Below are positions 16,092 through 24,167 of a stretch of 30,144 nt of DNA, piece by piece (positions within the stretch are counted from its first letter, which is position 1; every line of letters begins with the position of its first letter). A program made the translations under genes and the position numbers. The notes beneath the pieces were generated by a model. It saw only the letters and a program-made list of their open reading frames with translations, had not been told where the DNA came from and did not search any database. This DNA comes from Candidatus Poribacteria bacterium (lineage in GTDB: Bacteria; Poribacteria; WGA-4E; PCPOR2b), in assembly GCA_027296925.1 (NCBI GenBank), contig JAPUIP010000587.1, positions 1 through 30,144 of the forward strand, in the 5' to 3' direction.

Positions 16092-17048
16092 ATGGCCTAT
16101 TTACTCACCGGCGGAATGGGATGCATCGGATCCTACGTCATCCGTGATCTTCTGAACGCCGGCGAAGAGATTGTTGTCTACGATTTTGCCCATGATTTGA
16201 CAATCCCCAAGCTGGTGTTGACGGCAGAGCAGCTTGAACAGTTCACGTTTGTCCAGGGAGACATCACCGATCTGCCCCACGTTTTGCGGACAATCAAGGA
16301 ACACAACATCGATCGAATTATTCATCTTGCATCCTGGCAGGTGCCGGCGTGTCAAGCCAACCCGCCGCAGGCCCTGAAAATCGTCTGCGAAGGAACGATT
16401 AATATGTTCGAGGCGGCACGACTCTTCAATCTCAAGCGGACCGTATGGGCGAGCAGCGTCGCGGTCTTCGGATTGCCGGAAGATTACAATCACCAACAGA
16501 TCGCCAATGACGCACCCCATTTTCCAAAGTTCATTTACGGCGCCTGCAAATCCCTCAACGAAAGGTATGCGGTTCACTACTTTGACAACTACGGCGTGGA
16601 CTCGATCGGGTTGCGGTTTACGGCGGTGTACGGCGTGGGACGGACGCGAGGGATGAGTTCGTTCACGACACAGATGATTGAGGCGGTGGCATTGGGACGT
16701 CCTTACGTCTCTCCCTTTGGGGACGACGCTGTAGACTGGCAATACGTAGAAGATGTCTCCCGATCTATTGTGATGTCGTGCACCTGCCCACCAACGAAAA
16801 CGCGCGTATTCAGTGTTAAAGGGGGCATTCGTCCAGTGAAGGAAGGGGTTGCTTATCTCAAAAAGCTAGTGCCTGACGCGGATATCACACTTGAACCGGG
16901 CGTGTTTGGGATCTCGTGGGATTACGATGCCACGCCAATCGCTGAAGAGATTGGGTTTACACCGGCATACACCATGGAAGCGGGCATCCTGAAGACATTC
17001 AACCGCTTCCGTGAGTTGGCGGGATTAGAGCCGATTGATGAGGCGTAA
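16092..17048 (+). CDS. NAD-dependent epimerase/dehydratase (extended SDR)
   Basis: This 318-residue extended short-chain dehydrogenase has the nucleotide-binding TGGMGCIGS at 6-14, D31 after the second strand (preferring NAD), the D57-I-T-D acidic loop, HLASWQVP at 78-85, the S121/S122 pair and the catalytic Y149-x-x-x-K153 in YGACKSLNE. The C-terminal half (GRPYVSPFGDDAVDWQYVEDVSR) forms the substrate pocket of sugar-nucleotide epimerases and dehydratases, so a UDP-glucose 4-epimerase-like reaction is possible but the substrate cannot be fixed. I chose the ATG at 16092, 9 bases after AGGAGGAG; a TTG at 16083 abuts that site and is unlikely. It follows the Rieske gene and converges with the sigma factor. 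Confidence 0.85.
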   Translation: MAYLLTGGMGCIGSYVIRDLLNAGEEIVVYDFAHDLTIPKLVLTAEQLEQFTFVQGDITDLPHVLRTIKEHNIDRIIHLASWQVPACQANPPQALKIVCEGTINMFEAARLFNLKRTVWASSVAVFGLPEDYNHQQIANDAPHFPKFIYGACKSLNERYAVHYFDNYGVDSIGLRFTAVYGVGRTRGMSSFTTQMIEAVALGRPYVSPFGDDAVDWQYVEDVSRSIVMSCTCPPTKTRVFSVKGGIRPVKEGVAYLKKLVPDADITLEPGVFGISWDYDATPIAEEIGFTPAYTMEAGILKTFNRFRELAGLEPIDEA

Positions 17049-17094
17049 TGCAATGGCGCATGGGGTAAAACCAATTCTGAATCAATTGGCTACT

Positions 17095-17127
17095 AACCTT
17101 GAAAAGGTTCGCAACCTTTTCAAGGTT
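17095..17127. repeat. Perfect 33-base nested palindrome
   Basis: Arm 17095-17109 (AACCTTGAAAAGGTT) is the exact reverse complement of arm 17113-17127, with a CGC loop. Each arm is itself a small palindrome (AACCTT/AAGGTT), so the DNA can fold as one long hairpin or two short ones. It lies 46 bases after the epimerase stop, between convergent genes. It lacks a T run. An extra CCAATT...AATTGG pairing sits just before it at 17071-17089. Confidence 0.75.
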
Positions 17128-17255
17128 GACACATGCGATTCGTAGCTTTTAGAAGTGGAAATGGTATAAGACGATTGATGGATGTGGATTCACAGATTGT
17201 TAGGTGTGATAGCAAGTTTCGGCTAAACTCTCAAGGCAGCGAAAGGTAGGTAAAG

Positions 17256-17299
17256 GTCAAACGTAAAACGTAAAGGTAGCCTTACGTCTTACGCTTGAC
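17256..17299. repeat. Imperfect inverted repeat of the ACGTAA/TTACGT family
   Basis: A 21-base left arm (17256-17276) and a 20-base right arm (17280-17299) pair almost completely around TAG. They are built from CGTAA/TTACG words. The right arm holds TACGTCTTACGC, identical over 12 bases to 28665-28676. It ends 8 bases before the sigma-factor stop codon. Confidence 0.65.
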
Positions 17300-17307
17300 T
17301 CTGTCGC

Positions 17308-18618
17308 TTAGAGCAGTTCCTTGAGATACTGTACGCGCGTATGATGACGCAACTTGCGAAGGGCTTCGTCCTCAATCTGACGGACCCTTTCTCGGCTGAT
17401 GCCGAGTTGCCGTCCGATTTCAGCGAGGGTGTACTCCGTGCCATCCGTTAGCCCGTAACGAAGTTTAATCACGAGTGTTTCACGGGGGGCTAGGGTGTTG
17501 AGCACCTTTTCAAGAGACTCCTTTTCTGAGTTACAGAGCAATTCCTCCTCAGGCGTTACCTGTGAGTCATCCGCCAATAAATCCGAAATCGTCGCATCGG
17601 GCGAAGATTCGCTCAAGGGAGAATCCAGAGAAATCGTTCCCTTGGTGCTTTGGAGGATTTCGATGACGCGATTTTCGGACATCTCGACGGCTTGCGCAAT
17701 CTCTTTGATATCGGGTTCACGCTCAAGATCTCTGGCGAGTTTGGCCTGCGCCTGTTTGATAGATCTCCGCGTTTCCCCGACATAGCAGGGAATGCGAATC
17801 GTCTGGCTCTGCTGATCCAATGCCCGCTTAATCGCTTGCATGATCCACCATGTCGCATAGGTGCTAAAACGATACCCTCTTTTGAGATCGAATTTCTCTA
17901 CCGCCTTCATCAAGCCGACGCTTCCCTCTTGCATCAGATCTAGGAAGGAAAGCGATGACTGGTTGAAATTATGCTGTTTGGCGATACTGGCGACAAGCAG
18001 GAGGTTTGCTTCAACGATTTTCAGCTTAGAATCTTGGATGAGTTGGACAGCCTCGTGCAGATCCGCCCACAGTTGCGAAAGGCGGGCACACTCTTGAGCG
18101 TGATCGCTGGCTACCATCGCTTCATCTATCTCAACACATTGTTGATAAGCCTTAATCTCCTTTAGGATCTGGTCCAAAAGGGTGGCGATATCCATCGGAC
18201 TCCACCAGATGCCCGGTGTCGCCTTCTGTTTGGCACCACGCCTGCGATTGGCTTTGGGACGTATTTTTTCTAAAATGAGTGGGGGAAGCTGATCTAATAA
18301 CGCGGTAACCTGCTGTATGCCTTCTCCCCACTGTTCAAAGAGAGCGACCTCTTCTACGGGTTTGAGTAAAGGGGTACGAGCGATTTCCTGAAGATAGGAA
18401 AATGCTTCATCTCTCATGCCATCACCCACATCGCCACGGCGCCGAAAGGAAGCAATCATGTGATTATCCGAGTCTGGTTCGACTTTATCTTCATCTTGAC
18501 CCTCGGATTCGTCGGTGGGTAATGCCGATATAAAATGACCGTCTTCGTCGAACTCGACCCTCGGCTCGTCATCAACCCTGAATTTGCGTTTTGCGCTCAT
18601 TTCTTGTTTCAACTCCAT
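17308..18618 (-). CDS. RNA polymerase sigma-70 family factor (RpoD/RpoS-like)
   Basis: This 436-residue sigma factor has region 1.2 at about 69-98 (DEAFSYLQEIARTPLLKPVEEVALF), a variable helical linker to about 197, region 2 at 198-277 (LDLMQEGSVGLMKAVEKFD, GYRFSTYATWWIMQAIKRAL, QTIRIP), region 3 at 278-360 and region 4 at 365-430 with the -35 helix-turn-helix LAEIGRQLGISRERVRQIEDEALRKL. Region 1.1 is missing; the first 65 residues are short and acidic. In region 2.4 the conserved WWIRQAIT is WWIMQAIK, a change from most primary sigma factors, so a group 2 (RpoS-like) role is possible. The start at 18618 has no good ribosome site; an ATG at 18600 is an alternative. It diverges from the pentapeptide gene. 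Confidence 0.92.
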   Translation of the reverse strand: MELKQEMSAKRKFRVDDEPRVEFDEDGHFISALPTDESEGQDEDKVEPDSDNHMIASFRRRGDVGDGMRDEAFSYLQEIARTPLLKPVEEVALFEQWGEGIQQVTALLDQLPPLILEKIRPKANRRRGAKQKATPGIWWSPMDIATLLDQILKEIKAYQQCVEIDEAMVASDHAQECARLSQLWADLHEAVQLIQDSKLKIVEANLLLVASIAKQHNFNQSSLSFLDLMQEGSVGLMKAVEKFDLKRGYRFSTYATWWIMQAIKRALDQQSQTIRIPCYVGETRRSIKQAQAKLARDLEREPDIKEIAQAVEMSENRVIEILQSTKGTISLDSPLSESSPDATISDLLADDSQVTPEEELLCNSEKESLEKVLNTLAPRETLVIKLRYGLTDGTEYTLAEIGRQLGISRERVRQIEDEALRKLRHHTRVQYLKELL

Positions 18619-18643
18619 TCTGCTAAGTTTTGCTGAATTTCAG

Positions 18644-18652
18644 ATTATCACA
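18644..18652 (-). promoter_or_regulatory. Extended -10 promoter for the sigma-factor gene
   Basis: On the minus strand TGTGATAAT matches the TG-N-TATAAT extended -10 pattern with one mismatch, 25 bases before the sigma-factor ATG. No -35 is evident, which extended -10 promoters can tolerate. Confidence 0.4.
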
Positions 18653-18723
18653 AAAATCCATAGGCAACCTGCTATCTGTTGGTTTCATTCAAACGATGAA
18701 ACATGATGTGTGATATACAATTA

Positions 18724-18732
18724 TGTTATAAT
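18724..18732 (+). promoter_or_regulatory. Extended -10 promoter for the pentapeptide gene
   Basis: TGTTATAAT is a perfect extended -10 (TG, one base, TATAAT) ending 29 bases before the start codon. No convincing -35 is present. Confidence 0.55.
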
Positions 18733-18761
18733 ACATACGATTGATCAACCTGGAGGTCACT

Positions 18762-19352
18762 ATGAAACAACCTACCAAAGCTGATGTTCTCAGCCGCCTT
18801 CAGCGCGGCGAATCGTTCGTTGGAGAAAATCTGGCAAACATCGATTTCTCCGGTGCTTCTCTCGTTTCCATCAATCTAATCGCTGCGGATCTGAGCAATG
18901 CCGTGTTGACAAAGGCAGATTTGACCGACGCAAACTTCAATGATGCAAATCTTTCCAACGCCAATTTTTTAGGGGCGGTCATGAAGAGAGCATTCTTGGT
19001 TGGTGCGGATTTAACGAACGCGAATTTTGAGGGGGCAGACCTTGAAGGCGCTTTTCTCAGCGGTACTGTTCTTTCCGGCACAAATTTCCGTGGCGCAAAT
19101 TTACGCCATGCCACTATCGGTGCACCGTACTGGGCGGTACCAGATCCGTTTGGCAGTCTCACGAGTTTCGAAAATGCCAACCTTGAGGAGGCAATTTTTG
19201 GTGAAACGGTGATGAAAGGGGTTATACTGCTCGGCGCAAAACTGAACGGCGCCTATTTATACGAGGTGGATCTTTCAGAAGCCGTATACAAATCTGCAGA
19301 CCTTGAAGGCGCTGTGACCAAGAAAGCGTTTCAGGAATCGATTTGGGATTGA
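18762..19352 (+). CDS. Pentapeptide-repeat protein
   Basis: This 196-residue protein is built of A-(D/N)-L/F-x-x repeats, such as ADLSNAVLTKADLTDANFNDANLSNANF and ADLTNANFEGADLEGAF, running from about residue 25 to 118 and again from about 138 to 190. A break around AIGAPYWAVPDPFGSLT interrupts the helix. Pentapeptide repeats fold into a right-handed quadrilateral beta-helix. Some family members mimic DNA and bind gyrase, but most have no known role, and nothing here identifies a target. There is no signal peptide. The start at 18762 has GGAGG 5 bases upstream and an extended -10 promoter. It is a single-gene unit divergent from the sigma factor and convergent with the ABC exporter; a weak TCACCC/GGGTGA hairpin at 19369-19383 follows it. 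Confidence 0.93.
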   Translation: MKQPTKADVLSRLQRGESFVGENLANIDFSGASLVSINLIAADLSNAVLTKADLTDANFNDANLSNANFLGAVMKRAFLVGADLTNANFEGADLEGAFLSGTVLSGTNFRGANLRHATIGAPYWAVPDPFGSLTSFENANLEEAIFGETVMKGVILLGAKLNGAYLYEVDLSEAVYKSADLEGAVTKKAFQESIWD

Positions 19353-19515
19353 ATATTGTCGTGTCTTTTCACCCTTGGGGTGAGCTTTCAAGATACGCCC
19401 CATTGCCGATGACCGTCAGAATTTTCACCATTGAGACGTTTATTCTATGGGTTAAGTTTACAAGGAAGCAGCAAGAAAGCAGCAATCCTTTGATTTGGAC
19501 TGAATTAGACGCGAC

Positions 19516-21327
19516 TTACTGTCGAAACTGCATCTGGCACAATTTTTGATATATCCCACCTTTTTCCAATAATTCTGTATGGGTGCCGCTTTCAACAATT
19601 TCCCCACGCTCCAGGACCAAAATTTTATCCGCATGAATCACTGTCGAAAGTCGATGCGCGATAACGAAGGTTGTCCTTTCTTTCATTAGGTTGGCCAGGG
19701 AAGCCTGAACAAGCACCTCCGATTCGCTATCAAGCGACGAAGTGGCTTCATCAAGCACAAGAATCCGAGGGTTTTTCAGAATTGCCCGCGCGATTGAGAG
19801 GCGCTGTTGCTGTCCTCCAGATAACTTCATCCCGGATTCACCGATCTGGGTTTCATACCCCTTGGGCATTTGGGTAATAAAATCGTGCGCATTCGCCTTT
19901 TGCGCTGCCTCAATTGCCGCTTCGCGACTCGCCGTTGGTACGCCGTAAGTGATGTTCTCCATGACTGTTCCGTCGAACAAGATCGTGTCTTGTGGCACAA
20001 TCGCGATTTGCCCTCTGAGGGAGTCCAGCGTTACCTGGGAGATTGGCATTCCGTCGATCAAGACCTCGCCCGACTCGACTTCGTAAAACCGCGACAGTAA
20101 GTTGACCAATGTCGTCTTTCCACTTCCGCTTGGACCGACCAACGCGACAACCTCGCCCGGCTTGACATGGAAACTGATATGTTTGACGACCGCGTCCTGA
20201 TCATATCCGAAAGACACATCGTGGAATTCGACTTCGCCGCAAATCGACGTTAAGCGCTGCTGTTTCTTGCCGTTGCGATTCTCCTGCTCAAAATCGAGGA
20301 CGTAAAAGATCCTTTCAGCTGACGCAAGACTTTGTTGTAAAATATTGTTGAAGAGCCCGATTGTTCTGATCGGCTTAAACATCATGGTGATCATCGCGAT
20401 GTAGCCGATGAACCAGCCGGTTGATAGCTTGCCTTGAATGACCTGCCAACATCCAAGCCCAAAGACGGTTGCAACGCCAACGGCGCTGATCATCTCTATG
20501 AGCGGTGATAACATGGCGGCAAGGCGAACGCGGCGCATGGCACTGCGGTACTGCTGCTGGTTTGTCGCGGCAAAACGCTTCTGTTCGATTTCTTCCGCGG
20601 TAAAACTCTTGATAATCTTAATCCCAAAGATCGTCTCTTTCAGTTGTGAAGAGATGTCCGAGGTGCGCTGTTGAATTTCGGCACTCACGCTGCGAACCCG
20701 TTGCCCAAACTGATTAATCAGATGTGCGAGCAGTGGCAGCACAAGTAGTGCAAGTGCTGTCAACTCAAAACTTCGATACAGCAGGACCGAAACAAAGACG
20801 GGGATGAAGACTATCGCACGGGTGATGTCCGCCGTTGATCCAATGGCATTTTGCCACGTCCGGACATCGGCCGTGACTCGCGCCATCAGATCTCCCGTCT
20901 GGTGCATTTTTAGCACGCCCAGCGGTGCAAAGAGAATCTTTTCGTACAACTCATTACGAACGCGGATCACCGATTTCTGCCCGACGCGCGCCATGAGATA
21001 ATCATTGCTGTATTTGAACCCACCTTTAATCAGGACAAGTGCCAGAAGCCCTGCCAAGATCCAAATGACAAGCCTGAAGGCGACTCGGGTATCCGAAACG
21101 GCAATTTCGATGCCGTCGAAGAACCCACCAAAACGGAAGTACTTTATAACAATTGGTCCCGCTTCAGAGCTGCTGGTTTCAATCAGTTTGAGTGCGTCAA
21201 TGGTATCGGCTAAAATGTGGACGTAGCCCATTTCGCAGATGGCAATGATCAAGGCGGAGATTAACGCCAATGCGATCGAACCGATATGCGGTGACAGATA
21301 CTTTGCAAAGCGTAAGAATGTGGGCAT
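19516..21327 (-). CDS. ABC exporter, fused permease and ATPase (MsbA-like)
   Basis: This 603-residue half-transporter should work as a homodimer in the inner membrane, exporting lipids, drugs or peptides. The transmembrane domain (about 15-330) has helices near 17-38, 86-106, 165-205 and 275-312. The ATPase domain (about 365-600) carries Walker A GPSGSGKT at 398-405, Q-loop VPQDTILFD, signature LSGGQQQRLSIARA at 503-516, Walker B ILVLDE at 522-527, the D-loop SSLD and the H-loop histidine at 558. All catalytic residues are present. The ATG lies 2 bases after the methyltransferase stop, so translation is probably coupled. The link to envelope-glycan genes upstream makes a lipid or glycan cargo plausible, but the sequence does not fix it. 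Confidence 0.93.
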   Translation of the reverse strand: MPTFLRFAKYLSPHIGSIALALISALIIAICEMGYVHILADTIDALKLIETSSSEAGPIVIKYFRFGGFFDGIEIAVSDTRVAFRLVIWILAGLLALVLIKGGFKYSNDYLMARVGQKSVIRVRNELYEKILFAPLGVLKMHQTGDLMARVTADVRTWQNAIGSTADITRAIVFIPVFVSVLLYRSFELTALALLVLPLLAHLINQFGQRVRSVSAEIQQRTSDISSQLKETIFGIKIIKSFTAEEIEQKRFAATNQQQYRSAMRRVRLAAMLSPLIEMISAVGVATVFGLGCWQVIQGKLSTGWFIGYIAMITMMFKPIRTIGLFNNILQQSLASAERIFYVLDFEQENRNGKKQQRLTSICGEVEFHDVSFGYDQDAVVKHISFHVKPGEVVALVGPSGSGKTTLVNLLSRFYEVESGEVLIDGMPISQVTLDSLRGQIAIVPQDTILFDGTVMENITYGVPTASREAAIEAAQKANAHDFITQMPKGYETQIGESGMKLSGGQQQRLSIARAILKNPRILVLDEATSSLDSESEVLVQASLANLMKERTTFVIAHRLSTVIHADKILVLERGEIVESGTHTELLEKGGIYQKLCQMQFRQ

Positions 21328-21329
21328 GA

Positions 21330-22049
21330 TTAGCGCTTTTCTGCAATCGTTATCATCCGCCGGCCCTCCATTAGAAACGGGCTATAATCAAAGTCACCGT
21401 AAACCGCACAGACCTCCAGATTTATCGATTCCAAAATGACTTTCAGTTCCGCTGGAAAGTAAAACCGGATGCGGTTGACCGACTCGCGGATGTTGCCGGT
21501 AGCGAGTTCAACCACCGTCCGATAGTCGGAGAGCCGACCGGATTCGGGGTCGTATTCGACCTCGGCAAGCGCGAGGGTTGATTCGGACATCCACCACCAA
21601 TTGCGCGTCCCATCCAGTTGGCTGACGGCGTGCGGATTCCAATAATCTAGCAAGAGTTTGCCGCCGGGCTTGAGGGTTGCCGCAACTTCCGCGAGGGCAC
21701 GTTTATTGTCATCGTCATCAAAAAAACCGAAGCTGGTAAAGAGATTAATGACCGCATCGCATACCGGCTTCAGGGGGATGCGGCGCATATCAGCTTCAAT
21801 GAGATGCATGCGATTACGACTTGCGGTCGTGTTTTTCTTGGCTTCCGCTAACAGGAAACGAGAACTGTCAACGCCGATGACCGCCATCCCTTTATCTGCT
21901 AAAAGCTGTCCATGCCGGCCCTGTCCACAGCAGAGATCCAGAACAGTCGCCCCGCGCTGGAGTTCAAGCGTCTCGCAGATGAATTCGACCTCTTCCTCTG
22001 TTTCCGCTTCCGAAGGCAGTTCGGAAAGGAGATAGGTTTGATCCCACAT
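21330..22049 (-). CDS. SAM-dependent methyltransferase, class I
   Basis: This 239-residue cytosolic methyltransferase has motif I VLDLCCGQGRHG at 36-47, the acidic D61 after the second strand, the EADMR loop at 85-89, motif IV NLFTSFGFF at 102-110 and motif VI LKPGGKLLLDYWNP. The NLFTSFG version is common in the methyltransferase-25/11 group acting on small molecules; the substrate is unknown. The ATG at 22049 has no ribosome site. The space where one should be is filled by a copy of the ACGCATCACG repeat (22053-22074). It follows the Clp1-type kinase by 48 bases and abuts the ABC exporter, so these genes are probably one transcript. Confidence 0.87.
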   Translation of the reverse strand: MWDQTYLLSELPSEAETEEEVEFICETLELQRGATVLDLCCGQGRHGQLLADKGMAVIGVDSSRFLLAEAKKNTTASRNRMHLIEADMRRIPLKPVCDAVINLFTSFGFFDDDDNKRALAEVAATLKPGGKLLLDYWNPHAVSQLDGTRNWWWMSESTLALAEVEYDPESGRLSDYRTVVELATGNIRESVNRIRFYFPAELKVILESINLEVCAVYGDFDYSPFLMEGRRMITIAEKR

Positions 22050-22052
22050 ACA

Positions 22053-22074
22053 ATGCGTGATGCGTAAGGTAATC
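22053..22074 (-). repeat. ACGCATCACG-family repeat copy
   Basis: Read on the minus strand, this copy contains TTACGCATCACGCAT, matching the core at 10081-10094 and 28423-28436. It ends 3 bases before the methyltransferase ATG, in the position normally taken by a ribosome site. Confidence 0.6.
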
Positions 22075-22097
22075 GCTTGATTCCGTCCCAGATGCTC

Positions 22098-23186
22098 TCA
22101 GCCCGTATAATCTTCCTTGTATCGCCCAAACTGGATGACCCGCGCCTCAGATGCCGCTCCCACTTTACAACGAATTTTCAACTGCCGGGTATGAAAGTCC
22201 GCGGCGTCAATCATTCCGATTGAGATCGTTTTCCCTGCCGTATTCAATAACCCAATCAAACGTCGGTCAAAGTATTCGGGAGTCTCCGTGATCAGATGCC
22301 TCAGACTAAAATGGCTCTTCAGTCGCGCTTGGATGAGATTGGACAATCCATCCGGTGTTACAAGTACTAGCGATCTGCCTCCCCACTCCGCATAAAGCAC
22401 CCGATCATCGACAAACTGCGAGAGAATTTCCAGCTCCTTTTCATTTGCTTGCCGCCCAGTAAAGAATGGCGTTCGCTGTCCACAGATCTGATCAAAAGGC
22501 AACGTTGCCTGAGTACAGGTCGAAAAGTAGCGTTCAAAACTGGACTGACGATATTTCCTTCGGAACTCACTACTCTTGGAAGTGACCCGTTTATGGGGCG
22601 ACAGGCGATGCGTCTGTACTGTGTGAAATCCCTCAAAGCACCCGACAATCGAATCTAACTCGCGCGATCGATGAATGCAGATCAGGTGGGTGGGCTTAAC
22701 CAGTTCGATTTTATGCTGTTTGAGAATAGTAGCGGCAGCCCCTTCAACATAACCTGTCGTATCAATCACGATAAAATCAGCGTCGGCATCAAGCGCGGCA
22801 TCAACCATCAAGCGCGTACCGGTCACACATTGCAGCAGGTGGTGTTCGGGCGAAGTCCAACCCACAAAGTAAAGTGCGTCTGCATCCGGTAAGGGTGAAG
22901 TATTCGTCCCTTGATTCCAGAAAGTGCTCCCATTTTCACGCGCAAAAGCTTCCCCCTCGAAAAGTTTCAGTCCAATTGTGGTTGGCGGCCCAATCTGCGA
23001 TTGCCCCACATCTGCATCGACGAAGCCAACTATTAGCCCCTTTGCTGTGCCGTGTTCCACCAAGAAACGACAGAATGTTGATTTGCCAACATCGATTGCG
23101 CCGATAACCAGCACAATCTGTTGGCGCTGCACAACATGCCGAGCAATGCGTTCCCAATCATGGTTAGCTTGGTAACGATCGGTCAT
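22098..23186 (-). CDS. Clp1/Grc3/Nol9-type P-loop polynucleotide kinase-like protein
   Basis: This 362-residue P-loop protein matches the CLP1_P kinase pattern. It has Walker A GAIDVGKST at 29-37, the second-strand motif VDADVGQSQIGPPTTIGL at 56-73 (compare D-x-D-x-GQ in Clp1 and Grc3) and the VIDTTGYVEGAAATILKQHKIELVKP stretch (140-165), where the family has a TxGW/TxGY loop. In eukaryotes and archaea such enzymes phosphorylate the 5-prime hydroxyl of RNA or DNA. The remaining 190 residues form a C-terminal region with strands (WGGRSLVLVTPDG, IGLLNTAGKTISIGMI) like the Nol9/Grc3 tail. The start at 23186 has GGGAG 12 bases upstream, rather far. It sits between sppA and a methyltransferase gene. 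Bacterial members are poorly studied, so kinase activity is inferred from family only. Confidence 0.75.
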   Translation of the reverse strand: MTDRYQANHDWERIARHVVQRQQIVLVIGAIDVGKSTFCRFLVEHGTAKGLIVGFVDADVGQSQIGPPTTIGLKLFEGEAFARENGSTFWNQGTNTSPLPDADALYFVGWTSPEHHLLQCVTGTRLMVDAALDADADFIVIDTTGYVEGAAATILKQHKIELVKPTHLICIHRSRELDSIVGCFEGFHTVQTHRLSPHKRVTSKSSEFRRKYRQSSFERYFSTCTQATLPFDQICGQRTPFFTGRQANEKELEILSQFVDDRVLYAEWGGRSLVLVTPDGLSNLIQARLKSHFSLRHLITETPEYFDRRLIGLLNTAGKTISIGMIDAADFHTRQLKIRCKVGAASEARVIQFGRYKEDYTG

Positions 23187-23278
23187 TTACGTTTCGGGCT
23201 CCCAGCGCACTGACTCGATTTCATGACGACTCCTGCGCACCCATTAGTTAGGAAGCACCGAAATCCTCATGGCTGATA

Positions 23279-24139
23279 CTAAAAGCGGAGTTCATACCGA
23301 AATGAAACATCCGCATTGTTGAGGAGGCGGTCTACACTTCGCTGGGCTTTTGTTCCTAACAGCTTCTCAAGCAAAGAGACTTTGCGTTTGGCACGAACTA
23401 CCTTTGGCTTGCCCGAAATGCCACCAAGTTCCCCCGCGCGATCGATCGCGTCCGGCAGATTCCCGAGTCGATCCACCAGCTTCCGTTCTAACGCCTGTTG
23501 CCCCGAAAAGATCCGACCATCAGCGAGCGCAGTGATCTCCTCTCGCGTTAAGTGTTCCTGCCGTCCCTCAAATATGGCATCGACAAACTGACTGTGAACA
23601 TCATCAATTGTCCCTTGCAGAAGCTTTCGCTCTTCATCAGTGAGATCTCGCACAGGGGAACCGATGTCCTTGAATTCGCCGCTTTTCACAACCTGTTGGT
23701 CTAATCCCACCTTTTCGTACAGCCCTTTCAAATTCGTAAACTGCAAAATCACACCGATACTACCTGTGAGCGTACCGGGATTTGCGAAGATCTCATTGGC
23801 GGCGCTCGCGATATAATAACCGCCTGACGCAGCGGTGCTCCCCATTGACGCAACGACCGGTTTCTCCAATTTCTTCAACTCACTGTAGATCTCCTGAACA
23901 GGAGCAACACTGCCGCCCGGGGAGTTAATCCGCAGAACAATTGCCTTGACGGTCGAATCGTCACGATATTGATGAATCTCATCAATCGTGGTTGCCGCCT
24001 CTGAAATGGTGCCGACAATATCAATGATTGCAACTTTTTCTCCAATTGGCGCGCCACTTATCAACATGCGAGCAATCAGTACCAGGAATAATAGACCAAC
24101 ACTCACAAGCAGAATGATAAAGAATCTCTTCCGTTTCAT
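23279..24139 (-). CDS. sppA: Signal peptide peptidase SppA, short form
   Basis: This 286-residue membrane protease of the S49 family cleaves leftover signal peptides in the membrane. A single N-terminal membrane segment (about 6-28, FFIILLVSVGLLFLVLIARML) anchors it. The oxyanion and nucleophile regions are LRINSPGGSV at 69-78 and MGSTAASGGYYIASAA at 99-114, with S105 as the likely nucleophile. The general-base lysine is K157 in SGEFKDIGSP. The length fits the short SppA of Gram-positives and many phyla, which forms an octamer, unlike the 67-kDa E. coli form. The start has no clear ribosome site; the gap to galU upstream is only 28 bases, so it may be read with galU. It fits the export genes in the block, including secA. 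Confidence 0.92.
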   Translation of the reverse strand: MKRKRFFIILLVSVGLLFLVLIARMLISGAPIGEKVAIIDIVGTISEAATTIDEIHQYRDDSTVKAIVLRINSPGGSVAPVQEIYSELKKLEKPVVASMGSTAASGGYYIASAANEIFANPGTLTGSIGVILQFTNLKGLYEKVGLDQQVVKSGEFKDIGSPVRDLTDEERKLLQGTIDDVHSQFVDAIFEGRQEHLTREEITALADGRIFSGQQALERKLVDRLGNLPDAIDRAGELGGISGKPKVVRAKRKVSLLEKLLGTKAQRSVDRLLNNADVSFRYELRF

Positions 24140-24167
24140 AGTATAAACCGATCATCGAATTAGGAGC

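Noticed and set aside
17071..17127. Possible CRISPR-like repeat
   Set aside because: There is only one palindromic unit with no regular spacers and no cas genes.
18762..19352. Qnr-type quinolone-resistance protein
   Set aside because: It shares only the pentapeptide repeat with Qnr; no evidence of gyrase protection can be read from the sequence.
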